Source: CAVQZA01 sp963718355 (GTDB lineage Bacteria > Actinomycetota > Thermoleophilia > Gaiellales > Gaiellaceae). From it: a stretch of DNA of 64,000 nt. The stretch is taken from NCBI GenBank assembly GCA_963718355.1, contig CAVQZA010000016.1:62001-126000 (forward strand). The letters run 5' to 3'. Of this stretch, positions 16,551-26,630 are shown one piece after another. Numbering within the stretch: position 1 is the first letter of the stretch; the number at the start of each line of letters is the position of its first letter. The notes under the pieces were generated by a model that was not told the DNA's origin, did not search any database, and was given only the letters and a program-made list of their open reading frames with translations. Position numbers and translations under genes: made by a program.

Positions 16551-17810
16551 GTGCGCCGGCCGCATCTCGACACGGGCAAGCTCCCGGGGATGAAGCGTTG
16601 GCGGTCGCTGACGCTCGGCCGCCGCTCGCGCATCCTGATCACGTTCTTCGCGCTCGTCGCGATCACCTGGCCGTTCTGGCGGCCGGGCTCGAGCTCGATT
16701 CCGATCATCACGCAGTTTCCGACGATCGGTACGGGCGTGATCATGGTGATCTACGCGATGATGGCCGTCGGCCTGAACATCGTGGTCGGCTACGCGGGGC
16801 TGCTCGATCTCGGCTACGTCGCGTTCTACGCAGTCGGCGCTTACGCCGCGGGCTGGCTCGCCTCTGAGCAGTTCGCAGGTGTCAACCTCCACATCTGGTC
16901 GACGGCGGACAAGACCGTGGCCGGCTTCCACATCTCGATCTGGATCATCATCGCGATCGCCGGTCTGGGGACCGCTTTGATCGGCATCCTGATCGGCTTA
17001 CCGACGCTGCGACTGCGCGGGGACTACCTCGCGATCGTGACGCTCGGCTTCGGGGAGATCCTGCCGCAGATCGCGCGCAACGGCGACAACCTCGGCGGCT
17101 TCAACCTCACGAACGGCCCGAACGGGATCACGCCGATCGACGCGCCGGGCTTCCCCGGCCTCTCGGGGATCACCGGCGGCCTGCTCCCGGACAACTTCCT
17201 CAACGTCACGAACCGCGACTACGTCTACTACTGGGCGGCGCTCTGCCTGCTCGCGGTCACGATCTTCACGTCGCTGCGCCTGCGCGACTCGCGCCTCGGC
17301 CGTGCCTGGATCGCGATCCGCGAGGACGAGACCGCCGCCGCAGCCATGGGCGTGCCGCTGATGCGCACCAAGACCTGGGCCTATGCGACGGGCGCGTTCT
17401 TCGGCGGCGTCGCGGGTGCGTACTTCGCGAGCTACAAGAGCTCGACGTTCCCCGGCGACTTCTCGTTCAACATCTCGGCGTTCATCCTCGCGATGGTGAT
17501 CCTCGGCGGCATGGGCAACGTGTGGGGCGTGATCTTCGGCGCGTTCTTCCTCGCCTGGCTGAACTTCGAGGGTCTCGCGAACATCAGCGCCTCGATCAAC
17601 AACACCTTCGGCACGCACATCGACGGGCCGAAGTACTCCGCCGGGATCTTCGGCGCGATCCTCGTCGTCACGATGCTCGTCCGGCCGGAGGGCCTGATCC
17701 CGAGTGCGAGGCGCAAGGCCGAGTTCCATGAGGGCGTGCACGAGGAGTCGCTCTACGACGTCGAGCACGGCGCGCGGATCTACGAGGAGCGGGGGCCGGA
17801 CGATGAGTGA
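16551..17810 (+). CDS. livM: Branched-chain amino-acid-type ABC permease LivM
   Basis: This 419-residue partner permease of LivH has the LivM motif AVGLNIVVGYAGLLDLGYVAFYAVGAY, and the coupling segment WIAIREDETAAAAMGVPLM. A loop of about 60 residues between helices (containing NGPNGITPIDAP and NRDYVYYW) is longer than in E. coli. The C-terminal tail is charged. The GTG start abuts the livH TAG with no gap, and the gene overlaps livG by 8 bp, so translation is coupled. Confidence 0.94.
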   Translation: MRRPHLDTGKLPGMKRWRSLTLGRRSRILITFFALVAITWPFWRPGSSSIPIITQFPTIGTGVIMVIYAMMAVGLNIVVGYAGLLDLGYVAFYAVGAYAAGWLASEQFAGVNLHIWSTADKTVAGFHISIWIIIAIAGLGTALIGILIGLPTLRLRGDYLAIVTLGFGEILPQIARNGDNLGGFNLTNGPNGITPIDAPGFPGLSGITGGLLPDNFLNVTNRDYVYYWAALCLLAVTIFTSLRLRDSRLGRAWIAIREDETAAAAMGVPLMRTKTWAYATGAFFGGVAGAYFASYKSSTFPGDFSFNISAFILAMVILGGMGNVWGVIFGAFFLAWLNFEGLANISASINNTFGTHIDGPKYSAGIFGAILVVTMLVRPEGLIPSARRKAEFHEGVHEESLYDVEHGARIYEERGPDDE

Positions 17811-18606
17811 CGACCTGCTCTCCACCGAACAGCTCCGCAAGGAGTTCGGCGGCCTCGTCGCGTCGAACAACGTCGACTTCACGGTGCCGCGCGGCTCGAT
17901 CGTCTCGCTGATCGGCCCAAACGGCGCCGGCAAGACGACGTTCTTCAACATGCTCACCGGCGTCTACAAGCCGACCGCGGGGATCATCATGCTCGACGGC
18001 GAGGACGTGACCGGCAAGCCGCCGCACGCGATTACCGAGCGCGGGATCGGCCGCACCTTCCAGAACATCCGCCTCTTCCAGAACATGACCGCGCTCGAGA
18101 ACGTGCTCGTCGGGATGAACTCGCGGCTCAACTCCAGGATCCTGAACAGCATCTTCCGCACGAGAGGCGTCAAGAAGGAGGAGCGCGAGGCGGCCGAGCG
18201 CGCGCGCGAGTTGCTCGCCTTCGCCGGACTGCCCGGGAAGGAAGATGAGACCGCGCGGAATCTGTCGTACGGCGACCAGCGCCGGCTCGAGGTCGCGCGC
18301 GCCCTAGCGACGCAGCCGAAGCTGGTGCTGCTCGACGAGCCGACCGCCGGGATGAACCCTCAGGAGACCGCCGACTTCACGACGTTCGTGCACCGGCTCC
18401 GCGACGAGGAGGGGCTTTCGGTGCTGCTGATCGAGCACGACATGCGAGTCGTGATGGGCGTCTCCGACCGAGTCACCGTGTTCGACTACGGCGAGAAGAT
18501 CGCCGAGGGGACGCCGTCCGAGGTGCAGAAGAACCCGCGCGTCGTCGAGGCCTACCTCGGCAAGGCCGCCGCCGAAGAGTTCATCAAGGAGGGCGGCGAC
18601 CAGTGA
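17803..18606 (+). CDS. livG: ABC transporter ATP-binding protein LivG
   Basis: This 267-residue ATPase of the liv importer has Walker A GPNGAGKTT, Q-loop RTFQNIRLF, signature LSYGDQRRLEVARAL, Walker B LVLLDEPTAGM and an H-loop in LLIEHDM. The variant signature LSYGDQ and the insert after the Q-loop are typical of LivG. The ATG lies inside the livM 3' end (8-bp overlap), and the stop overlaps the livF GTG by 4 bp. Confidence 0.95.
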   Translation: MSDDLLSTEQLRKEFGGLVASNNVDFTVPRGSIVSLIGPNGAGKTTFFNMLTGVYKPTAGIIMLDGEDVTGKPPHAITERGIGRTFQNIRLFQNMTALENVLVGMNSRLNSRILNSIFRTRGVKKEEREAAERARELLAFAGLPGKEDETARNLSYGDQRRLEVARALATQPKLVLLDEPTAGMNPQETADFTTFVHRLRDEEGLSVLLIEHDMRVVMGVSDRVTVFDYGEKIAEGTPSEVQKNPRVVEAYLGKAAAEEFIKEGGDQ

Positions 18607-19331
18607 GCACGACGCGCGAAGTCGTCCTCGAGCTGCGGGACATCCACACCTTCTACGGCGCGATCGAGGCGCTCAAGGGGATCTCGCTGGAGGTGCGCGA
18701 GGGCGAGGTCGTGACGCTGATCGGGGCCAACGGCGCCGGCAAGTCGACCACGCTGCGCTCGATCAATGGGCTGAACCGGCCCCGCACCGGGTCGATCCAC
18801 TTCCGCGGCAAGGACATCACGCACGCGTCCGCGCACGAGATCGTCGAGGCCGGGATCGCGCAGTCGCCCGAAGGACGGCGGCTCTTCCCGCGCATGACGG
18901 TGCTCGAGAACCTCGAGATGGGCGCCTTCCAGCGCAAGGACAAGGAGAACTTCAAGGAGGACCTCGACCGCGTCTACGGCCTCTTCCCCCGTCTCGCCGA
19001 GCGGAAGAGCCAGAAAGCCGGGACGCTCTCGGGCGGCGAGCAGCAGATGGTGGCGATGGGCCGCGCGCTTATGGCGAGGCCGAAGCTGCTCCTCCTCGAC
19101 GAGCCCTCGATGGGGCTCGCACCGATCTTCGTCGACCGGATCTTCGAGATCGTGCAGGAGATCCACGATCAGGGCACGCCGATCCTGCTCGTCGAGCAGA
19201 ACGCGCTGATGGCTCTCGACGTCGCCGACCGCGGCTACGTGCTCGAGACCGGACACGTCGCGCTCCACGACGACGCCAAGGCACTGCGCACGAACGAGAA
19301 GGTGCGCCAGACCTATCTCGGCGAAGGCTAG
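18603..19331 (+). CDS. livF: ABC transporter ATP-binding protein LivF
   Basis: This 242-residue ATPase pairs with LivG. Motifs are Walker A GANGAGKST, Q-loop IAQSPEGRRLFPRMT, signature LSGGEQQMVAMGRALM, Walker B LLLLDEPSMGL and VEQN in place of the switch His, as is usual in LivF. It is the last gene of the operon. Its TAG lies in a CTAG shared with the convergent LarA-like gene, so no separate terminator is visible between them. Confidence 0.95.
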   Translation: MSTTREVVLELRDIHTFYGAIEALKGISLEVREGEVVTLIGANGAGKSTTLRSINGLNRPRTGSIHFRGKDITHASAHEIVEAGIAQSPEGRRLFPRMTVLENLEMGAFQRKDKENFKEDLDRVYGLFPRLAERKSQKAGTLSGGEQQMVAMGRALMARPKLLLLDEPSMGLAPIFVDRIFEIVQEIHDQGTPILLVEQNALMALDVADRGYVLETGHVALHDDAKALRTNEKVRQTYLGEG

Positions 19332-20839
19332 GACCTGACCCGCAGCGGGAAGTAGGGCGGGGAGAGCAGGAAGCCGACCTGCGGCGGGCGGTCGTCCCAG
19401 CCCTGCGTCATCGAGAGCGCGACGCCGACGTTGTGGGCGGGGACGAAGCCGAGCTGGCGCGCGCTCACCGCGTCACGGCAGCCGGCCACGAGCACCTGGC
19501 CGAGCCGCCGCAGCGCCGGCTGGCAGGCGGCCCAGTCGGCGAACGGGAGCAGCGGGTGGCAGGCCTGGCCGGCGCGGTAGGCCTCGAGGGCACGCTCGTC
19601 GGTCGCGGCGACCTGCTCCGCGCCCGCGAGCTCCTCCGGCTCGCGCCCGAAGCGTGTCGCGTTGAAGAACGCGCGGTAGGGCACCTGGCCGGGATGGGCG
19701 AAATGGCGGGTGAAACGGCTGACGAGGATCGCGGTGCCGCCCTCGACCACCGGGAAGTCGTCTCGCCAGAGTCTCAACGCCAGCGCGAGGCCGAGGAACG
19801 CGGCGAGCAGCGGGTTCGGGCGCTCGCGTGGGAGGTACGGCGTCGACCGCGGAACGCCGATCACGATCGCATCGAGCTGCTGCGCGAGGTCGGCGGAGCG
19901 AAGCTCGATCCCGCGCAGCAGCGCCTCTGCATGGGCCACCGCCGGCGGGCCGGCGAACGCCGTCGCGGCTGACAGCTCCACGGGCAACGAGCGCAGCACT
20001 TCCTGGCGCAGGCGCGCGGGGAGGAGGCTGAACAGCGGCCGCAGGGGCGAGCCGGAGATCCGCTCGAGCGCCTCCGGCTCGTACGGGTAGCCACGCAGCG
20101 TGCCGCCGAGCTTCGGGTGGTTGAGGACGAGCGAGACGCCGATCACCGGCACCCGCCGCGTGAGCGCGCGCTCTAGCGCAACGGCGAGAGCCCAGCCGGT
20201 CGAGCCGGCGGTCTCCAGCAGCGACGCGGCGCCCGACTCTCGCAGCGCTTCCGGGTTTGCGGCTCCGAGTAGCGCGGCCGGGCCGCCGTGCAGCACGGTC
20301 TCGGCCGCGGTGACCGAGACGACGAGGTCCGTTTCGACGAGGCGGGGATGCACGCGCAGCGGTGTCGCGCCGGCAAGGCCGAGGTCGATCAGGTCGGACG
20401 CGCTCGTGTCGTGCACCTCGACGTGGCCGTGGAACCGTCGCGCGAACTCCGGTGAGACGAGCGTCTGGAGGTCCCGCTGCGACAGCCGCCGTTGGAGCCC
20501 GCCCGCGACGAGCAGCGTCTGGTAGCCGGACGGGATCCCGTGGCGCTCGAGCTCGTCGACGGTCGCCGCGATCGCCGCGCGCCGCGGGTCCGACGGAGCA
20601 CCGGGGATCGGGAGCGTCGGCGGCTCGACCACGATCGTCGCGCGGCCGCCCCGCTTTGCCAGCGCCTCAAGCGGCTCCCCGGAGAGCGGGAAGCGGAACG
20701 CGTCGCGCACCGCGGCGGCGACATCGGCGATCGCCTGTCCCGGCGCCGGGGGCCGCAGGATCTCCGCGCCGTCGGGAGCGCTCGCAATCGTCAGGCGCGA
20801 TCCGGTCAGCAGCGGGATGCGATGCACGCCCCAAGTCAA
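19328..20839 (-). CDS. LarA-like (DUF2088) protein
   Basis: This 503-residue protein resembles the nickel-pincer lactate racemase LarA. The N-terminal DUF2088 domain has RATIVVEPPTLPIPG and a GYQTLLVAGGLQRRLS strand-helix corresponding to the LarA VATGxHR region. VEVHDTSASDLIDLG and LVVSVTAAETVLHGG follow, then a C-terminal domain with VVEGGTAILVSRFTRHF. Known LarA enzymes use a Ni-NPN cofactor to racemise 2-hydroxy acids; whether this one does is not shown, and no larB/C/E is in the window. The start is a TTG at 20839, only 19 bp from polA; a GTG at 20827 is possible. Confidence 0.75.
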   Translation of the reverse strand: MTWGVHRIPLLTGSRLTIASAPDGAEILRPPAPGQAIADVAAAVRDAFRFPLSGEPLEALAKRGGRATIVVEPPTLPIPGAPSDPRRAAIAATVDELERHGIPSGYQTLLVAGGLQRRLSQRDLQTLVSPEFARRFHGHVEVHDTSASDLIDLGLAGATPLRVHPRLVETDLVVSVTAAETVLHGGPAALLGAANPEALRESGAASLLETAGSTGWALAVALERALTRRVPVIGVSLVLNHPKLGGTLRGYPYEPEALERISGSPLRPLFSLLPARLRQEVLRSLPVELSAATAFAGPPAVAHAEALLRGIELRSADLAQQLDAIVIGVPRSTPYLPRERPNPLLAAFLGLALALRLWRDDFPVVEGGTAILVSRFTRHFAHPGQVPYRAFFNATRFGREPEELAGAEQVAATDERALEAYRAGQACHPLLPFADWAACQPALRRLGQVLVAGCRDAVSARQLGFVPAHNVGVALSMTQGWDDRPPQVGFLLSPPYFPLRVRS

Positions 20840-20858
20840 CCACTAGACTCGGTGGGCG

Positions 20859-23435
20859 ATGTCGCCGAAGACGCTGACCGGGGCCGAACTGGAGCTCGAC
20901 GACGCGCCGGCCCGGGGCGCAGAGCTCTTCCTCGTTGACGGCAACAACCTCGCCTACCGCGGCTTCTTCGCCCTCCCGGAAGAGCTCGCCACCTCCGACG
21001 GCTTCCCCACGAACGCGCTCCTCGGCTTCACGAACATGCTGTTCAAGCTTCTCGCCGACTACCGGCCGAAGGGCGTCGCGGTCGCCTGGGACACGCGGCC
21101 CGTGCACCGCGCCGAGCTGCACGAGGGCTACAAGGAGGGCCGCCGGCCGATGCCCGACCTGCTGCGCGAGCAGTTCCCGCACTTCCGCCCGATCGTCGAG
21201 GCGTTCGGCTACACGAACCTCGAGTTCGAGGGGTGGGAGGCCGACGACGTGATCGCGACGCTCGCCACGCGCGCGGACGAGGCCGGGATCAAGACCTGCG
21301 TCGTCTCGACCGACCGCGACGCCTTTCAGCTCTGCTCCGAGAACGTCGCGCTGATGATGACGCCGCGCGGGGTCTCGGATGTCCAGGTCTACACGCCGGA
21401 GCGCGTCGAGGCGCGTTACGGTGTCCGCCCCGACCAGGTGCCCGACTTCATCGGGCTCAAGGGGGACACCTCAGACAACATTCCCGGCGTCCCCGGGATC
21501 GGCGACAAGACCGCCGGCCAGCTGATCGCGCAGTACGGCTCGCTGGAGGGCGTGCTGGAGCACGTCGACGAGCTCTCGCCCGCGCGCGCGAAGGCGCTGC
21601 GCGAGCACGGCGAGCAGGCGCGCACCTCGAAGGTGCTCGCGACGATGCGCCGGGACCTCGAGCTCGGCGTCGACCCGGCCGCGCTCGTGCTGTCACCGCC
21701 CGACCGCTCCGAGCTCCGCGAGCTGTTCCGCCGCTTCGAGTTCCGCGGCTTGCTGAATCGCATCGACGACCTCGACGTCGCCGTGCCCGCTGCCGAGCCC
21801 GTGCGCGTCGCCGGCACTGAGGTCACCTGGCGGGAGGGCGCGTTGCCCGATGCGCGCGGCAGGGTCGGGCTCGCGGTCGCCGACGGCCGGTTCGCGCTCG
21901 CCGACGAGTCCGGTGTCACCGTCGGCCCGTGGGAGAGGTCGTTCGCAGCGAAACTCGCCAACGCCGAGGTGGTCGCCCACGACGCGAAGGCGCTGCGGCT
22001 GACCGTCCCGCCGGCCGACGACACGATGATCGCCGCGTATCTGATCGAGCCGGGGCGCGCCTCGTACGAGCTCGGCGACCTCGCTGCGGAGTACGGCGTC
22101 GAGGCGGTGCCGACGCCGGCCGCGGAAGAGGAGACGGACGCACTCGTCCGGGCCGCCGAGGTGCCACGGCGCATGGCAGCGGCGATGCGCGAGCGGCTCG
22201 CCGAGCGCGGCTCGATCGAGCTGTACGAGAGCATCGAGCTCCCGCTCGTCACCGTGCTCGGCGCGATGGAGGACGCCGGGGTCAAGATCGACACCTACCG
22301 CATGGGCGAGATCACCGCGCGCCTCGCCGAGAACGTCGAGGAGCTCGAGTCCCGCGCCTACGAGTTCGCGGACGAGGAGTTCATGCTCGGCTCGACGCCG
22401 CAGGTCGCAAGGATCCTGTTCGAGAAGCTCCAGCTCACGCCCGGTCGCAAGGGCAAGACGGGTTACTCGACCGACACGCGCGTCCTGCGGACGATCCGGC
22501 ACGAGCACCCGATCGTCGCCGTGATCGAGGAGTGGCGCGAGTACTCGAAGCTCCTCAACACCTACCTCGGCCCGCTGCCCTCGCTGATCTCGGAGGAGGA
22601 CGGCCGCCTGCACACCACGTTCAACCAGGCCGTCGCCGCGACCGGGCGCCTCTCGACCTCGAACCCGAACCTCCAGGCGATCCCGATCCGCACCGAGCTC
22701 GGCCGGGAGATCCGCTCCGCGTTCGTCGCCGAGACCGGGTCGCGGCTGCTCTCGGCCGACTACTCGCAGGTCGAGCTGCGGATCCTCGCGCACGTCTCCG
22801 GCGAGCCGGTGCTGCGTGAGGCGTTCGCGCGAGGAGAGGACATCCATACCGCCACCGCGGCCGAGGTGCTCGGCAAGGATCCCGCGACGCTGACCAAGAG
22901 CGAGCGCAACGTCGCGAAGATGGTCAACTTCGGGATCATCTACGGCATCTCCGCGTTCGGCCTCTCGGAGAACCTCGAGATTCCGCGCGAGCAGGCTCAG
23001 ACCTACATCGACACCTACCTCGCGCGCTTCCCGCACGTGCAGGAGTTCATCCGCCGCACCGTCGAACAGGCCGAGCGCGACGGCTACGTGACGACGCTGC
23101 TCGGCCGCCGCCGGCCCGTGCCCGAGATCCGCGCCTCGAACCGCCAGACGCGCTCGCTCGGCGAGCGGCTCGCCGTCAACTCGGTGATGCAGGGCACCGC
23201 TGCCGACGTGATCAAGGTCGCGATGGTGCGCATCCACGAGCGCCTGCGTGCCGAAGGGCGAGGCGCGCGGCTCGTGCTCCAGGTGCACGACGAGCTGCTC
23301 CTCGAGCTGCCCGAGCCGGAGACGAGCGCGGTCCGCGAGCTCGTCCGCGAGGAGATGGTCGGCGCCTATCCGCTCGATCCGCCGCTCGCGGTGGACGTCG
23401 GCACCGGCGAGAACTGGGCGGAGGCAAAAGCCTGA
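20859..23435 (+). CDS. polA: DNA polymerase I
   Basis: This 858-residue protein has three regions. Residues about 20-310 form the 5' nuclease domain (ELFLVDGNNLAYRG, WEADDVIATLA, GLKGDTSDNIPGVPGIG). Residues about 320-450 form a 3'-5' exonuclease-like domain whose first DxE motif is absent, so proofreading is unlikely. The remainder is the polymerase, with motif A LLSADYSQVELRIL, motif B RNVAKMVNFGIIYG and motif C LQVHDELLLE. It works in repair and Okazaki-fragment processing. A TAGACT -10 box (20844-20849) lies nine bases before the ATG, with no ribosome binding site. Confidence 0.96.
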   Translation: MSPKTLTGAELELDDAPARGAELFLVDGNNLAYRGFFALPEELATSDGFPTNALLGFTNMLFKLLADYRPKGVAVAWDTRPVHRAELHEGYKEGRRPMPDLLREQFPHFRPIVEAFGYTNLEFEGWEADDVIATLATRADEAGIKTCVVSTDRDAFQLCSENVALMMTPRGVSDVQVYTPERVEARYGVRPDQVPDFIGLKGDTSDNIPGVPGIGDKTAGQLIAQYGSLEGVLEHVDELSPARAKALREHGEQARTSKVLATMRRDLELGVDPAALVLSPPDRSELRELFRRFEFRGLLNRIDDLDVAVPAAEPVRVAGTEVTWREGALPDARGRVGLAVADGRFALADESGVTVGPWERSFAAKLANAEVVAHDAKALRLTVPPADDTMIAAYLIEPGRASYELGDLAAEYGVEAVPTPAAEEETDALVRAAEVPRRMAAAMRERLAERGSIELYESIELPLVTVLGAMEDAGVKIDTYRMGEITARLAENVEELESRAYEFADEEFMLGSTPQVARILFEKLQLTPGRKGKTGYSTDTRVLRTIRHEHPIVAVIEEWREYSKLLNTYLGPLPSLISEEDGRLHTTFNQAVAATGRLSTSNPNLQAIPIRTELGREIRSAFVAETGSRLLSADYSQVELRILAHVSGEPVLREAFARGEDIHTATAAEVLGKDPATLTKSERNVAKMVNFGIIYGISAFGLSENLEIPREQAQTYIDTYLARFPHVQEFIRRTVEQAERDGYVTTLLGRRRPVPEIRASNRQTRSLGERLAVNSVMQGTAADVIKVAMVRIHERLRAEGRGARLVLQVHDELLLELPEPETSAVRELVREEMVGAYPLDPPLAVDVGTGENWAEAKA

Positions 23436-23486
23436 ACCCGCCTCTTCGTTCAAGTCTCGGAACCGTCGCTATACTGAGCGGCCGCT

Positions 23487-24849
<1,363 letters not shown>

Positions 24850-24878
<29 letters not shown>

Positions 24879-25458
24879 ACCGGTCTCGGTCGCGATCACC
24901 GGCGGCATCGGCGCCGGCAAGAGCGAGGCGCTGAAAGCCTTCGCGCTGCACGGGGCCGCGGTCGTCTCGAGCGACGACATCGTGCATGCGCTGCTGCGCG
25001 AGGACGAAGGGGTTCGGGCGGCGCTCGTCGAGCGGTTCGGGTCGCAGGTGATCCAGGCAAGCGGTGAGGTCGACCGCGCCGCGATCGCCGACATCGTGTT
25101 CAAGGATCGCGCCGCGCTCGAGTGGCTCGAGGCGCTGCTCCATCCACGTGTGATCCACGAGTACCTCACGTGGCGCGAGCGGCTCGCCGAGCAGCCGCAT
25201 CCGCCGGCGCTGTCGGTCACCGAGGTGCCGCTCCTGTACGAGTCGGCCGGCGAGACGAGGTTCGACTACGTGATCGCGATCACGGCGCCCGCCGACGTGC
25301 GCTCCGACCGGACGCAGGTGCGGGACGACAGCCGCGCCGAGCGGCTGATCCCGGACGAGGAGAAGGTGGAGCGGGCCGACTTCGCCTACGTGAACGACGG
25401 GACGCTCGAGGAGCTCGACGCCTTCGTCGCCGATGTGGTTGCGACACTGAGCCGGTGA
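24850..25458 (+). CDS. coaE: Dephospho-CoA kinase with non-canonical start
   Basis: The enzyme phosphorylates dephospho-CoA in the last step of CoA synthesis. The P-loop GGIGAGKS is encoded at 24901-24924. SSDDIVHALL, FKDRAALEWLEALLHPRVI and TEVPLLYESAGETRFDYVI match CoaE. Because the P-loop must be included, the ATG at 24982 cannot be the start, yet no ATG, GTG or TTG lies between the upstream in-frame stop (24790-24792) and the P-loop. The CTG at 24850 would give 202 residues, matching CoaE length, and overlaps rpsA by 29 bp. A GTC or ATC near 24883-24895 is the other option. Confidence 0.88.
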
Positions 25459-26000
25459 AGAAGCTCGTAGCCGTGCTCGTCCTGGCCGGCGTGGTCGCGG
25501 TCGGCGCCGTCGTCGTCCTCCGCAGCGAGCCGCCCTGGTTCGAGCGTCTGCGCTACCCGCTCCGCTACGAGGCGATCGTGCGCGGTCACGCCCACAACTA
25601 CCGGATCGATCCCGCGCTGCTCGCCGCCGTGATCTACCAGGAGAGCAAGTTCGACGCACACGCGCGCTCGAGCTCGGGCGCGATCGGGCTGATGCAGCTC
25701 CTGCCCTCGACGGCGGAGGGGATCGCGCTCCACACCGGCGGCTCGAAGTTCCGGGTCAGCGACCTCGACAACCCGGAGATCAACGTCCGCTACGGGTCGT
25801 GGTACCTCCGCCACCTCCTCGACAAGTACGGCAACGAGCAGCTCGCCCTCGCCGCCTACAACGCGGGCCAGGCCAACGTCGACCGCTGGCGCGCGGCGGG
25901 CGAGGGGATCCAGTTCGGCGAGACGCGCCACTACGTGAGCCGGGTCGAGCACCTGAAACGGGTCTACAGAAAGGCCTACGCAAGCGCGCTCGGCTACTGA
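25455..26000 (+). CDS. Soluble lytic transglycosylase (SLT family)
   Basis: This 181-residue protein has an N-terminal membrane anchor or signal (residues 4-23) and an SLT lysozyme-like domain: AAVIYQESKFDAHARS with the catalytic Glu, GAIGLMQLLPSTAEG, and LALAAYNAGQANVDRW. It cleaves the glycan strands of peptidoglycan to 1,6-anhydro products. The GTG overlaps the coaE stop by 4 bp. Length fits the small membrane-anchored transglycosylases found in Gram-positive bacteria. Confidence 0.92.
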   Translation: MKKLVAVLVLAGVVAVGAVVVLRSEPPWFERLRYPLRYEAIVRGHAHNYRIDPALLAAVIYQESKFDAHARSSSGAIGLMQLLPSTAEGIALHTGGSKFRVSDLDNPEINVRYGSWYLRHLLDKYGNEQLALAAYNAGQANVDRWRAAGEGIQFGETRHYVSRVEHLKRVYRKAYASALGY

Positions 26001-26049
26001 CATCGCTCTGGCACTTGACAGACATCGAAGTGATGTCATAATGATGTCA
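25998..26049 (+). promoter_or_regulatory. Promoter with four phased half-sites upstream of the RHH gene
   Basis: A promoter TTGACA (26015-26020), 16-bp spacer and CATAAT (26037-26042) is overlaid by four copies of one element. TGACATCG (25998-26005) and AGACATCG (26020-26027) are in one orientation; TGATGTCA (26031-26038) and TGATGTCA (26042-26049) are in the other. Starts are 22, 11 and 11 bp apart, so all copies face the same side of the helix. This is the layout expected for cooperative ribbon-helix-helix repressors, and the next gene encodes one, so autoregulation is likely. Confidence 0.7.
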
Positions 26050-26051
26050 CG

Positions 26052-26501
26052 ATGCGAATTCAGATCTATGTCGAAGCGCTGAAGGACGACCTTTCGGCTG
26101 CCGCGGCGGCGGGCGACGAGCAGGTGGCTGACGCCGCCGCGCGACTCGTCGCAGTCCTCGATCCCGCCCTCCGGCTCCGCCTCCTCGACCTGCTCGGCGA
26201 GGCGGCACGGGAGATCGGCGACCTGCTTCCCGAGGGGCGCGTCGAGGTTCGCCTCGCCGGGTCCGACGCCGAGCTGGTCTACGTCGAGGACGCAGCGTCC
26301 GTCGCCACGCCTGCGGCCGAGGATGCAGTCAGCGCCAGGATCACCCTTCGCCTGCCCGACGGTCTCAAGATCGGGATCGAGGCCGCAGCCGCCCGGGAGG
26401 GCGTCTCGGTCAACTCCTGGATCGTGAGCGCCCTCGGGCGGGCTGTCGAGCCGCGGCGCGGGAGGGCGGGGAACCGCCTCACCGGCTACGGCCAGAGCTG
26501 A
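26052..26501 (+). CDS. Ribbon-helix-helix (HicB/Arc-like) regulator
   Basis: This 149-residue protein has an acidic, helical N-terminal part (about residues 1-85, with a predicted pair of helices and an MRIQIYVEAL start). Its C-terminal ribbon-helix-helix domain has ARITLRLPDGLKIGIEAA as strand plus helix 1 and VSVNSWIVSALGRAV as helix 2. RHH proteins bind DNA as dimers through the strand. The ATG is nine bases after the -10 of an operator-rich promoter. No toxin gene is adjacent; instead a basic 38-residue peptide and a DUF4097 protein follow, so it is probably a transcription regulator and not an antitoxin. Confidence 0.75.
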   Translation: MRIQIYVEALKDDLSAAAAAGDEQVADAAARLVAVLDPALRLRLLDLLGEAAREIGDLLPEGRVEVRLAGSDAELVYVEDAASVATPAAEDAVSARITLRLPDGLKIGIEAAAAREGVSVNSWIVSALGRAVEPRRGRAGNRLTGYGQS

Positions 26502-26513
26502 GAGGAGCACGAG

Positions 26514-26630
26514 ATGATCGCTCGCTTCCCGTACATCGCCATCGAACTGCACGACGAGCACCATTCGCCGACGCGCCCGAGCAAGAACGAGACGCGCAAG
26601 GTGCGCCGCCTGCGGAAGGAGAAGTCATGA
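26514..26630 (+). CDS. 38-residue basic peptide
   Basis: This is a small gene between the RHH regulator and the DUF4097 gene. Its ATG lies behind AGAGGAG (26501-26507), and its TGA overlaps the downstream ATG by 4 bp, both signs of a real translated gene. The peptide begins MIARFPYIAIELHDEHH and ends in a lysine/arginine-rich tail ([11 protein letters not shown]); there is no signal peptide or membrane segment. No family is recognised. A short nucleic-acid- or protein-binding factor, or a leader that couples translation to the next gene, are the obvious options. Confidence 0.65.
   Translation: MIARFPYIAIELHDEHHSPTRPSKNETRKVRRLRKEKS

Noticed and set aside
24982..25458. coaE starting at ATG 24982
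   Set aside because: This would remove the P-loop encoded at 24901-24924, which the enzyme requires.
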